Part shown: positions 8,987 through 17,110 of the stretch, piece by piece
Layout: every line of letters starts with the position of its first letter
Position numbering within the stretch: the first letter of the stretch is position 1
Source: Draconibacterium aestuarii
GTDB lineage: Bacteria > Bacteroidota > Bacteroidia > Bacteroidales > Prolixibacteraceae
Assembly (NCBI GenBank): GCA_026671195.1
Contig: JAPOHD010000031.1
Span: forward strand, 104,831 to 168,830
Direction of reading: 5' to 3'
Length of the DNA: 64,000 nt
Made by a program: the position numbers and the translations under genes
Notes under the pieces: generated by a model
The model's input: only the letters and a program-made list of their open reading frames with translations
Database searches by the model: none
Told to the model about the DNA's origin: nothing

Positions 8987-10483
8987 ATGAAAAATATTCT
9001 GTTTGTTCTGCCTATTATTTTCACTTGTTTATTTTATAACACAGGCTATTCGCAGGGAATGAAAACACAATTTTCCGGAACATCAATTGGAAATTCCAAA
9101 TTAACAGGAAGCACCGTTTATGATGCTTCAACTCAAACTTACTTGTTAAAAGGTGCCGGCGAAAATATGTGGTTCGACAAGGATGAGTGTTGGTTTGAAT
9201 TCAATAAAATAAAGGGTGATTTTATACTTTCTGCAAATCTTTCGTTTCTGGGCAAAGGAGTGAATGCTCACCGCAAAATAGGAGTGATGATCCGCTCGGA
9301 TTTTGATAAAAGTGCAGCTTATGTTGATTGTGCCGTGCACGGAGATGGATTAACTGCTATGCAATTTCGTGCGTCGAATACCCAAAATACCGACGAAGTA
9401 AAATCAACTGTTGTACATCCGGAATTTGTACAGATAGAGCGAAAAGGGGATAAGTATATTGTTCGGGTTTCGAAAGATCACAAACCACTGGAAACTGTGT
9501 CGGAACAAACCTTCGACTTTGGAGAAGAATTGCTTGCCGGACTTTTTATTTGTTCGCACGACGGAAATGTACTGGAATCGGCCAAATTCTGGAATGTTCG
9601 ATTGGAAGTTCCTGTAGCCGAAGGTGTGGATGGTTATCAGCAACCATCGCCTAGCCGATTGGAAATACTAGATATTGAAAGTGGATTTAGAAAGCTGATT
9701 TACGAAACAGCGAATCATATTGAAGCGCCCAACTGGTCGCGAGATGGGAAATATTTGATTTATAATTCGGATGGAAGGTTGTATAAATTCGATTTGGATA
9801 CCCAACGACCGGCAATAATAAACACAGGTTTTGCTACCTCGAACAACAACGATCATGGTATCTCTTTCGATGGAAAAACCATCGCTGTTAGTCATCATTT
9901 AGAAGAAAACGGGAAACGGGAATCGATAATTTACACCTTGTCTATTGAAGGTGGAACACCAACCCGGATAACTGCGAAGGGACCGTCGTATTGGCACGGT
10001 TGGTCGCCCGACGGCAAATGGCTGAGCTATTGTGCTGCAAGAAACGGGAATTATGATGTTTATAAAATTCCGACCTCCGGGGGTGAAGAAATCCGGCTGA
10101 CAGATGCAGAAGGTTTGGACGACGGGCCTGAATATTCGCCGGATGGGAAATACATCTATTTTAATTCTACACGAACGGGAATGATGCAAATCTGGCGAAT
10201 GAAACCCGATGGATCGGAGCAGGAGCAGATTACTATCGATAATTACCAAAACTGGTTTGCACATCCCTCGCCCGATGGGAAGTGGTTGATTATGATTTCG
10301 TATCTGCCCAAAGTACCTGCCGGATCGCATCCGCACAACCAGCGTGTTATGCTACGATTGATGCCGGCTAACGGAGGAGAAATAAAAACGATGGCATTTT
10401 TATATGGTGGGCAGGGAACTATCAATGTACCATCGTGGAGCCCTGATTCTAAAAAAGTGGCTTTTGTTTCGTATACTTATTAA
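8987..10483 (+). CDS. Secreted TolB-like beta-propeller protein
   Basis: The 498-residue protein starts with a signal peptide (about 1-22). Its N-terminal 180 residues form a beta-sandwich resembling the DUF1349/concanavalin-like modules. The C-terminal half holds about six WD40-like PD40 repeats, each with the core (S/Y)SPDGKxI (for example at GWSPDGKW, EYSPDGKY and SWSPDSKK). Such propellers bind proteins or carbohydrates and are common in periplasmic or surface proteins. It starts 11 bases after the GntR stop and is the last gene of that operon. The substrate is unknown. The final four bases overlap the converging HD-domain gene. Confidence 0.8.
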   Translation: MKNILFVLPIIFTCLFYNTGYSQGMKTQFSGTSIGNSKLTGSTVYDASTQTYLLKGAGENMWFDKDECWFEFNKIKGDFILSANLSFLGKGVNAHRKIGVMIRSDFDKSAAYVDCAVHGDGLTAMQFRASNTQNTDEVKSTVVHPEFVQIERKGDKYIVRVSKDHKPLETVSEQTFDFGEELLAGLFICSHDGNVLESAKFWNVRLEVPVAEGVDGYQQPSPSRLEILDIESGFRKLIYETANHIEAPNWSRDGKYLIYNSDGRLYKFDLDTQRPAIINTGFATSNNNDHGISFDGKTIAVSHHLEENGKRESIIYTLSIEGGTPTRITAKGPSYWHGWSPDGKWLSYCAARNGNYDVYKIPTSGGEEIRLTDAEGLDDGPEYSPDGKYIYFNSTRTGMMQIWRMKPDGSEQEQITIDNYQNWFAHPSPDGKWLIMISYLPKVPAGSHPHNQRVMLRLMPANGGEIKTMAFLYGGQGTINVPSWSPDSKKVAFVSYTY

Positions 10484-11034
10484 AGCCCCAGCACATCAGC
10501 AATCTCTTTCATGGCATTTACCGAAAGTTCGGCAAACTCGGGTAAGGGAATTCCTATTTTTTCACATTCCAGAATATTTTCGCGTTTTACCGATGCCGCA
10601 AAAGCTTTTTGTTTCATGCGTTTGGTAATCGATTTGGATTTTACACCGGCAATTTTTTTGTCAGGATAAACCAAAGTTACGGCAGTAATTAACCCTGTTA
10701 TGGTTTCGCCGGCTGCCAGCGCGTGTTGAAATTCAGTGGTGCGTTCTTTCCCCGTAGCCACTTCGTTGTGCATAACAATGGCATCCAAAATTTCGTTGCT
10801 CACTTTACCTGCCAATAATTTTTCGGCGTAAGGACCATGTGTGTATGGATCGGCATTGGTAATTTCCACATCAATATCGTGCAACAAACCAGCCAGCCCC
10901 CATTCATCCTCGTTTTTGCCAAGCTTTTTAGCAATCGCTTTTAAAACGGCTTCCGAAGCATAACAATGTTTACGCATATTTTCAGCCTTAACATTTTCTT
11001 CCAGTATTCGAATAGCTTCTTCTCTTGAAATCAT
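10480..11034 (-). CDS. HD-domain protein
   Basis: The 184-residue protein is a small HD-superfamily metal-dependent phosphohydrolase. The HD pair is visible at residues 52-53 (GLLHDID), preceded by a histidine at 23 (RKHCYASE) and followed by another in IVMHNE, matching the H...HD...D pattern. The family hydrolyses phosphate esters, often of nucleotides; the substrate of this member is not known. It is 4 bases convergent with the TolB-like gene and divergent from the CYTH gene. No accessory domain is present. Confidence 0.85.
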   Translation of the reverse strand: MISREEAIRILEENVKAENMRKHCYASEAVLKAIAKKLGKNEDEWGLAGLLHDIDVEITNADPYTHGPYAEKLLAGKVSNEILDAIVMHNEVATGKERTTEFQHALAAGETITGLITAVTLVYPDKKIAGVKSKSITKRMKQKAFAASVKRENILECEKIGIPLPEFAELSVNAMKEIADVLGL

Positions 11035-11081
11035 AGTGTGGGTTTATTCCTTTAAAAGTTACAATGCTTTAAAAATAGTAA

Positions 11082-11089
11082 TAAATTTG
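11082..11089 (+). promoter_or_regulatory. Bacteroidota -7 element (TAAATTTG)
   Basis: TAAATTTG is a perfect match to TAnnTTTG and lies 24 bases before the CYTH start. No clear -33 TTTG lies at the expected distance, so only the -7 box supports it. Confidence 0.35.
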
Positions 11090-11112
11090 TGGCGGCTAAA
11101 GAAAATATATAA

Positions 11113-11571
11113 ATGCTCGAAATAGAAAGAAAATATTTGGTTGATGTTGAAAAATGGCAACCTACAAACGAAGGATTAAAAATTATTCAGGGCTATTTGT
11201 CGGTCGATAAAGAGCGGGTGGTTCGGGTACGAATAAAAGGAGAGAAAGCTTTTTTGACGATAAAAGGAAACCAACAGGGAATTACGCGTACTGAACTGGA
11301 ATACGAAATACCGGTGAACGAAGCACAAACAATGCTGGAAATGTGCCTGGATTACCCAATAGAAAAAACACGTTATACCCAACAAGTTGCTGGTTTGCTA
11401 TGGGAAATAGATGTTTTTGATGGAGCAAACAGTGGTTTATATCTGGCCGAAGTAGAGCTGGAAAACGAAACCCAGTATGTTGAATTACCCGAATGGATTA
11501 AAGAAGAAGTGAGCCACAATCATCGTTATTTTAATTCGTGGTTGTCGCAAAATCCTTTTATAAGATGGTAA
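11113..11571 (+). CDS. CYTH-domain protein (triphosphate tunnel metalloenzyme)
   Basis: The 152-residue protein is a compact CYTH domain. It has the diagnostic ExExK motif at the very N terminus (E3, E5, K7) and the alternating charged strands (VRVRIKGEKAFLTIKG, LEYEIP, YLAEVELE) that line the tunnel. Bacterial proteins of this size hydrolyse inorganic triphosphate or related triphosphates with a divalent metal. The true substrate cannot be told from sequence. It is a single-gene unit with its own putative promoter. Confidence 0.88.
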   Translation: MLEIERKYLVDVEKWQPTNEGLKIIQGYLSVDKERVVRVRIKGEKAFLTIKGNQQGITRTELEYEIPVNEAQTMLEMCLDYPIEKTRYTQQVAGLLWEIDVFDGANSGLYLAEVELENETQYVELPEWIKEEVSHNHRYFNSWLSQNPFIRW

Positions 11572-11657
11572 ATCAGAATTATTCTCTAATAATTTAATTA
11601 AGAACCTGTTGTTCATTGTTATCTGAAATTTATGCCAGACTTCTATAACAATGGTAC

Positions 11658-11665
11658 TATTTTTG
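11658..11665 (+). promoter_or_regulatory. Bacteroidota -7 element (TATTTTTG)
   Basis: TATTTTTG matches TAnnTTTG and would start transcription about 25 bases before the DUF3078 gene. A TTG occurs upstream but too far away, so the -33 box is missing or weak. Confidence 0.35.
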
Positions 11666-11696
11666 CGTTTTACACATAGCCTAAAAAACAGAATGT

Positions 11697-13697
11697 ATGT
11701 TTTCAGTAAATAAAAATTCAATTTTATTCACCTTAGTTATTTTATCCTTTTCAAATTTCCTTTTTGCTCAAAATAATAATGATGAGCAGGAAAATGAAGT
11801 GTTGGAAAACAGCATACAAATGCTGAAAAACTATTTTTACGATGATAGTAACTGGCATGTTGTTGAACCTAATGTTGGAAACAATGTAACCGGTTTGATT
11901 AACTACCTGGAGGATCAGCCCATTGATGATATTATTAAACAGTTGCAGAACGCTAAATTAATGCAGGGAAATTATGTACTTCGCCTGCCCGAAAATGTGG
12001 AAGACAGTTTAAGTGTTCCTGGCTATATTTCGGCTGCAATGGTAAAACAGAATATCGGGAAAATTGAGGTGGATTATAAGAATGAGGTTAAACTACACGA
12101 AATTATGGTTCCAACCTCGTTAATTGAGAAAGCGCAGGAAGAGGTGGAAACAGTTCCGCCGGGGAAAGGAATCGCATTATTTACAGATTCGGTTTATACT
12201 TTTCCCGAAAACCTGATTATTCCCGAAGTTATACCGGATTCGGTACTGAACTCGCCCGAACAGTTTAACCAACTGGTACGAATTGATAGTATTCGCAATG
12301 TGCTGATCGAAACAAAACGTTTGGAATACAACGATTCGATTACGGCAGCACACGTAAACTCCGTGGTTAGAGAATACCGCCAAAAAAGATACAATGAAGG
12401 TTTGGAGTTTCGAATTAACAGGTACAAGGATTCAGTTAAAAGTAAAAATTATCTTACGTTAAAAACATACAACGATCAGGTTATTACAGCTGTAAATGAT
12501 TCGATAAAAAATGTTATTGAGGTTCTTTCGGACTATGCCGATTTTATTGACACAACCCGAATTTCGCTCGTAAATTATGCCGGCGAAAGCGAAGATATTT
12601 TATTACAAAACGGAAATGAACGCTATTCGAGGATTTGGCTTAAAAACGAGCAAAACGATTCGCTTCGGGTAATGGTTAAGAACATTGATAAACGCAGTGT
12701 ACAAATGCTGATTGACGATGGAGTAACGTTCTCGCGTTTTAAACAAAAGGAAACCAAAGATTTTGATTTTGAATCGTTAAAAGGGAACTACGGCAAGTTT
12801 AATAAAGTGGGCAAGAGTTATGAACTGGAAACTCCCTGGAATATTGGAGGCGAAGGAAGTGCCGGTTTCTCGCAAACCTATTTAAATAACTGGCAAAAAG
12901 GGGGACAAAGTGCGTTGTCGACGCTGGTTGTACTAAAAGGTTTTGCCAACTATTCGAGAAAGGATAATAAAGTAAAATGGGAAAATTCAGCAGAAATACG
13001 GAGTGGATGGATACGCCCAGGAGGTGATGAAGAAGAGCTGCAAAAAAACGACGACAAATTTGAACTGACTTCGCGTGTTGGTGTAAGTGCATTTAAAAAG
13101 TGGTACTACAGTTCGGAACTTAATACCAATACCCAGTTTTTTAGAGGATATAAATATCCAAAGGCCGACAATCCGGTACCTTTCTCTGGCTTTATGGCAC
13201 CGTTAACCACCTATTTTAAAATTGGATTGGACTACAAGCCAAACAAAGATTTTTCTGCATTTGTATCGCCGCTCTCACTTAAAAGTGTTTATGTGAGAGA
13301 TACAAGTTTAATCAATCAAATAAGATATGGAGTGGATAGCGACCGAAAAGCTTATTGGGAGCCGGGTTTAAATGTTGATATGAAATATAAAATGAAATTA
13401 ACCAACGACATCACCTATGAAACCAAGTATAAAATGTTTATGAATTACCAGGATCCATTCAAAAAATTTGACTTGAATTGGGAGAACCTCTTTAAAATGC
13501 AGGTGACAGATAATATTGGTATGCAATTTATGCTTCATTTTATTTACGATGACAGTGTTAAGTTTCCAGTATACAATGATGATGGCGACCAAATTGGTTC
13601 AAAAGCAAAACTTCAGACACGCGAATTTTTCAGCGTTGGCTTTACCTATAAAATAAATAAGAAAGTGTTACGTACCCATCGTGTCAGACAATATTAA
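11697..13697 (+). CDS. DUF3078-containing outer-membrane protein
   Basis: The 666-residue protein has a signal peptide (about 1-24) and a long, charged middle region (residues 30-350) rich in valine and serine. From about residue 380 it shows the DUF3078 signature (GSAGFSQTYLNNWQKGGQSALS), with aromatic-alternating strands typical of a beta-barrel, ending at RVRQY. DUF3078 proteins are widespread in Bacteroidota, usually about 300-400 residues. The extra 300-residue N-terminal part makes this one long. Function is not known. It appears to be transcribed alone. Confidence 0.8.
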   Translation: MFSVNKNSILFTLVILSFSNFLFAQNNNDEQENEVLENSIQMLKNYFYDDSNWHVVEPNVGNNVTGLINYLEDQPIDDIIKQLQNAKLMQGNYVLRLPENVEDSLSVPGYISAAMVKQNIGKIEVDYKNEVKLHEIMVPTSLIEKAQEEVETVPPGKGIALFTDSVYTFPENLIIPEVIPDSVLNSPEQFNQLVRIDSIRNVLIETKRLEYNDSITAAHVNSVVREYRQKRYNEGLEFRINRYKDSVKSKNYLTLKTYNDQVITAVNDSIKNVIEVLSDYADFIDTTRISLVNYAGESEDILLQNGNERYSRIWLKNEQNDSLRVMVKNIDKRSVQMLIDDGVTFSRFKQKETKDFDFESLKGNYGKFNKVGKSYELETPWNIGGEGSAGFSQTYLNNWQKGGQSALSTLVVLKGFANYSRKDNKVKWENSAEIRSGWIRPGGDEEELQKNDDKFELTSRVGVSAFKKWYYSSELNTNTQFFRGYKYPKADNPVPFSGFMAPLTTYFKIGLDYKPNKDFSAFVSPLSLKSVYVRDTSLINQIRYGVDSDRKAYWEPGLNVDMKYKMKLTNDITYETKYKMFMNYQDPFKKFDLNWENLFKMQVTDNIGMQFMLHFIYDDSVKFPVYNDDGDQIGSKAKLQTREFFSVGFTYKINKKVLRTHRVRQY

Positions 13698-13729
13698 AGA
13701 TGTATAAGTGGTTTTATGGCAGAAAAGGC

Positions 13730-13737
13730 TAACTTTG
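13730..13737 (+). promoter_or_regulatory. Bacteroidota -7 element (TAACTTTG)
   Basis: TAACTTTG matches TAnnTTTG and precedes the SRPBCC gene by 14-17 bases, giving a very short leader. No -33 box is obvious. Confidence 0.3.
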
Positions 13738-13750
13738 AACCAAACAAAAG

Positions 13751-14131
13751 ATGATGAAACAGATTAAACGCTATTATACAATAACAGCCGATCCCAAAGA
13801 TGTTTACAACGCGCTGACCAATAAAAAAATGCTCGAGATCTGGACGGGTGAAGAGGTGGTGATGGAAACCGAACCCAATACCGAATTTTCGTTGTGGGGT
13901 GGAAGCATTTCGGGAATTAACATTGAATTTGAAGAAAACAAAAAGATTGTTCAGAAATGGTTTTTTGGCGAAGAAGATGAAAATTCGATTGTGACTATAA
14001 AAATTCATCCGCATAAAAAAGGATGCAGTGTTGAACTGTTACACACCAATATTCCCGATGATGCTTACGAAAATATTTCGGAAGGTTGGGACGATGATTA
14101 TTTTGGCGCCTTAAGTGAATTGTTTATTTAA
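13751..14131 (+). CDS. SRPBCC/AHSA1-like domain protein
   Basis: The 126-residue protein has the START-like (SRPBCC) pattern: an early helix-strand segment (YYTITADPKDVYNALTN), the tryptophan-containing TxxxxxIWTGEE segment and a C-terminal helix after WDDDYFGALSE. The AHSA1-like branch is the closest by eye. These proteins bind hydrophobic ligands or co-chaperone clients; the ligand is unknown. Either of two adjacent ATG codons (13751 or 13754) may be the start. The stop overlaps the next ATG by one base, so the gene forms a two-gene operon with the cupin gene. Confidence 0.75.
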   Translation: MMKQIKRYYTITADPKDVYNALTNKKMLEIWTGEEVVMETEPNTEFSLWGGSISGINIEFEENKKIVQKWFFGEEDENSIVTIKIHPHKKGCSVELLHTNIPDDAYENISEGWDDDYFGALSELFI

Positions 14132-14631
14132 TGAAATCGCCACAGTTCTGGATTGAAAAACTCGCTCTGCAAAAACATCCCGAAGGCGGCTGGTTCAAAG
14201 AGGTCTACCGATCGGCAGAAAGAATAAAAAAGGAATCGTTACCAGCTGATTTTAGTGGCGATCGCAATTTCTCCACATCTATTTATTATTTATTGGAAGG
14301 CACGCAGTTTTCGGCATTCCATAAAATTAAATCCGACGAATTGTGGCACTTCTACACCGGCAATTCCGGTGTAGAGATTTTATGGATTGAAGAAGGGATA
14401 CGCAGGAAAGAAAAGTTGGGTGTTGACATTGAGAACAAAGAACAATTTCAGTTGACAGTTCCAAAAAACCGATGGTTTGCTGCCCGATTGTTAAACACAA
14501 ATGGTTTTGCACTGGTGGGTTGTACGGTTTCTCCCGGTTTTCATTTCGAAGATTTTGAACTGGCAGATAAAAGCCTGATGAATGAATTTCCTCGGCTAAA
14601 AAATGACATTGCGGAGTTGATTCGAGATTGA
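14131..14631 (+). CDS. DUF985 cupin family protein
   Basis: The 166-residue protein matches the DUF985 (cupin_5) family: it begins with WIEKLALQKHPEGGWFKEVYRS and contains the cupin core with SIYYLLEG, FHKIKSDELWHFYTG and VGCTVSPGFHFEDFEL. These are typical lengths and landmarks. The histidines could bind a metal, but the family has no firmly established reaction. It is translationally coupled to the SRPBCC gene through a TAATG overlap. Confidence 0.88.
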   Translation: MKSPQFWIEKLALQKHPEGGWFKEVYRSAERIKKESLPADFSGDRNFSTSIYYLLEGTQFSAFHKIKSDELWHFYTGNSGVEILWIEEGIRRKEKLGVDIENKEQFQLTVPKNRWFAARLLNTNGFALVGCTVSPGFHFEDFELADKSLMNEFPRLKNDIAELIRD

Positions 14632-14656
14632 TTGGAGATTGATTTGTTTACTACAA

Positions 14657-15127
14657 CTACCCCTTCAACTCTTCCTGTAACAAATCTCTTATCGCCATAA
14701 AATTACTTTCCAGTTTTAACATGTTCTCAATATAGAAGTTAAAAATATCGGGCCACTGGTTTTGTCGGTGAAAGTCAACATTGGGAAGTTGCGCATAAAT
14801 GCGGCAGATTTCCTTCCCGCTGTCTTCGCGTTCGTGAAAAAATTCCCAAATTAATCCTTCTTCAAATCCCTCTTCTAAAATAACTTTATAACGTTCCAGA
14901 AATTCGAAAGCTTTTAAACGAAGATTTTCGCTGCGGTTGCTTAATTCCAGAATAACTTTGGCATCTTTTCTGCTCACATCAAAACGTAAAGCAACACCTT
15001 TTATTTTTGTACGGTGCAGCACCCATTTTCGCTTTCGGTATTGAAGCGCTGGATGAACTTCGCAGCGTTTCCCGAATAATTCCCAAAAAGTTAATCGTAG
15101 CTTTTTTATCTCGTCCTTCGAATACAT
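14657..15127 (-). CDS. DUF4268 protein
   Basis: The 156-residue cytoplasmic protein has no signal peptide and is rich in charged and aromatic residues (WELFGKRCEVHP, WVLHRTKIKGVALRFDV). I assign it to DUF4268, a Bacteroidota family that also occurs fused to nuclease-like domains elsewhere; here it stands alone. No function is known. It is convergent with the cupin gene and divergent from the LytM-like pair. Confidence 0.75.
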   Translation of the reverse strand: MYSKDEIKKLRLTFWELFGKRCEVHPALQYRKRKWVLHRTKIKGVALRFDVSRKDAKVILELSNRSENLRLKAFEFLERYKVILEEGFEEGLIWEFFHEREDSGKEICRIYAQLPNVDFHRQNQWPDIFNFYIENMLKLESNFMAIRDLLQEELKG

Positions 15128-15174
15128 ATTCGAATATACATTAAAATCTATTTATACGTCAACAAAATAATTTC

Positions 15175-15182
15175 TACATTTG
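15175..15182 (+). promoter_or_regulatory. Bacteroidota -7 element (TACATTTG)
   Basis: TACATTTG matches TAnnTTTG, 28 bases before the ATG of the first LytM-like gene. No -33 TTTG lies at the right spacing. Confidence 0.35.
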
Positions 15183-15209
15183 GTAATACTCAACAGAATT
15201 AACCTGACG

Positions 15210-16091
15210 ATGAAAAGAAACTATATTTTACTGCTTCTTTCTGTTTTTATTACCTGTACCGGAAAAGCTCAGCTGGTTGATGTGCAAGCCGATTACAATG
15301 GGGTAGGCGATTGCATATTTAGTGCTACTAACAATTCGAAAGCACCTGTTTTTTTGCACATTAATTTTGCGGATTTGCAAAACACCACTTTCCCCGAAAC
15401 GTTGCCGTATGTAAAAAGACTAACGCCCGGATTTAATTCACTGTTTACACTTCAACGTAATTTGGATGCCGATATTCCGAGTTTTCATTACGAGATAAAA
15501 TCATTTCGTTCAAATCCAATGGCAGATGTTGATCTGAATTTCCCTTATTTAATTCCATTTCAGGATGGAGAGAAAATAAGGGTATTTGATGTAGAAAACA
15601 TAGATGGATTTGCAGGCAATTCAAAACCCGATTCGTGGTCGGCAACCGGATTTTACGCAAATGCCGGAACACCGGTTTGTGCTTGCAGAAATGGGGTAGT
15701 GGTTGAAATTGTTGGAGTCAAACGAAACGAAGATTCGCAAAGCTGGTACAACGGATGGAATTATTGTATAACTATTATGCAACCCAGCGGAACTTTAATT
15801 TGCTATCGGAATGTTTTTGATAAGCAAAAGAAACTAAACGTTGGACAAACGATTTATGCCGGAGAGATAATCGGAGAAATTGCTCCGGGAAAAAACACAC
15901 TTGAAATTCTCATCTATCATCATTCGCTAAATACCAATGGATTGCTGTTTGTAATTCCTCAATTTGTGATCGCTGAAGGTAAAAACGAATTTGTAAATTC
16001 ATCAACTGAATACACTGTTATACATCCAAATTCGGTGCGCGGTTTGGAAATGACAAAACGGGAGCGAAAAAAGATATTGGGTGTGAAATAA
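15210..16091 (+). CDS. Secreted degenerate LytM/M23-like protein, copy 1
   Basis: The 293-residue protein has a signal peptide (about 1-21) and an N-terminal beta domain. Its C-terminal half follows the LytM core: GFYANAGTPVCACRNGVVVEI, then a strand pair and NVGQTIYAGEIIGEI, the usual strand order of M23 peptidases. The zinc ligands are missing: there is no HxxxD before the first strand, and the usual HxH is replaced by ICYRNVF. It is therefore likely a non-catalytic peptidoglycan- or protein-binding module. The longer frame begins at TTG, so the ATG before the signal peptide was used. The downstream neighbour at 16152 is a paralogue. Function is unknown. Confidence 0.65.
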   Translation: MKRNYILLLLSVFITCTGKAQLVDVQADYNGVGDCIFSATNNSKAPVFLHINFADLQNTTFPETLPYVKRLTPGFNSLFTLQRNLDADIPSFHYEIKSFRSNPMADVDLNFPYLIPFQDGEKIRVFDVENIDGFAGNSKPDSWSATGFYANAGTPVCACRNGVVVEIVGVKRNEDSQSWYNGWNYCITIMQPSGTLICYRNVFDKQKKLNVGQTIYAGEIIGEIAPGKNTLEILIYHHSLNTNGLLFVIPQFVIAEGKNEFVNSSTEYTVIHPNSVRGLEMTKRERKKILGVK

Positions 16092-16151
16092 TTTTATACT
16101 GAACAAGAACTGTCAATTATTGATTTCCATGTTCATTCAAATTTTGAGAAG

Positions 16152-17057
16152 ATGTTAAAACAATTAATTATTTGCCTATTGCTGTTCGCTTCAGGTAACG
16201 GGAAAGCACAGTATTATTCAGCAGTAACGAATTCAGAAACCGGACCGGTTGAAGTTCGGACAGAATATTATCATGGCAATCGAATTTTTAGCGCCCATAA
16301 TAATGCAAAATTTCCGGTTTATCTGCATCTATATTTCAAAGAGATTAGTAAATTATCGTTCAGGGAGAAAGAACCTTACGTGAAATTATTACAGCCCGGT
16401 TTTAACGAATTATTCACCCTTGAAAATTACAGCGAAAGAGGGCAGCCACCTTTCGAATATACCATTAAATATTATCCTTCAAATCCTTTGGCAGAAGTCG
16501 ATTTAGATTTTCCCTACTTGTTTCCGTTTGAAGAAGAAACCACTGTTGTGCCGAAAAAGGTGAAGTCGATTGATAACTTTTTGACGAAATATAAAACAGC
16601 CGGATGGTCGGCAAATGGGTTCTATACCTTGGCGGGGCAGGTAGTTTGTGCCAGTCGAACCGGCATTGTAGTTGAAATTTTGACCGAAAGAGAGGAGGAT
16701 ATTATAGTGCCTAACCATAAGCGAACCTCACAAATTACCTTGCTACATGCTAATGGAACACTGGCTTGTTATCTTAATGTTTCAGCCACTAAAAGCGGGC
16801 TGGAACTAAATCAGAAAATTTATGCCGGAGAGGGGTTTGCTGAAATTGTTTCCGGGGCTGACGAATTGATCGTTCTCTTTTATAAAAACCAACTTTTATC
16901 TGAAGAGTTGGATTTCCTTGTTCCTAAATTTCAAATTGATGAAACAGAAGTAAAACCGGTGATTTATGAAAAAGAATATGTTGTGGTGCATCCGGTTTCA
17001 GTTAAAGTTCTGGAATTAACAAAAAAAGAACAACGGATTCTGCGTAAGTTGAAATAA
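16152..17057 (+). CDS. Secreted degenerate LytM/M23-like protein, copy 2
   Basis: The 301-residue protein aligns with its upstream neighbour along its whole length. Shared blocks include PVYLHLYF/PVFLHINF, the PYVK-x-L-x-PGFN segment, EVDLDFPYLFPF and YVVVHPVSVKVLELTKKE. It has a signal peptide (about 1-19). The same M23-type core is present (SANGFYTLAGQVVCASRTGIVVEI) and again lacks the zinc histidines (ACYLNVS where HxH is expected). The two genes are 60 bases apart without a terminator, consistent with a tandem duplication in one operon. The role could be cell-wall or envelope binding, but this is inference. Confidence 0.65.
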   Translation: MLKQLIICLLLFASGNGKAQYYSAVTNSETGPVEVRTEYYHGNRIFSAHNNAKFPVYLHLYFKEISKLSFREKEPYVKLLQPGFNELFTLENYSERGQPPFEYTIKYYPSNPLAEVDLDFPYLFPFEEETTVVPKKVKSIDNFLTKYKTAGWSANGFYTLAGQVVCASRTGIVVEILTEREEDIIVPNHKRTSQITLLHANGTLACYLNVSATKSGLELNQKIYAGEGFAEIVSGADELIVLFYKNQLLSEELDFLVPKFQIDETEVKPVIYEKEYVVVHPVSVKVLELTKKEQRILRKLK

Positions 17058-17084
17058 AAAGTGCCACCCAAAACCGGATGGCAC
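17053..17084 (-). terminator. Terminator of the Gfo/Idh gene
   Basis: GTGCCA (17061-17066) pairs with TGGCAC (17079-17084), extended by CC/GG past one mismatch. On the minus strand it is followed by a T-rich tract (A tract at 17053-17060 on plus). It ends the oxidoreductase transcript and may also serve the converging LytM-like operon. Confidence 0.6.
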
Positions 17085-17110
17085 CTCCAATATATTATCC
17101 TAAAAAAAAA

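Noticed and set aside
13694-14014. 106-residue minus-strand frame
   Set aside because: It lies fully opposite the SRPBCC gene and shows no family features.
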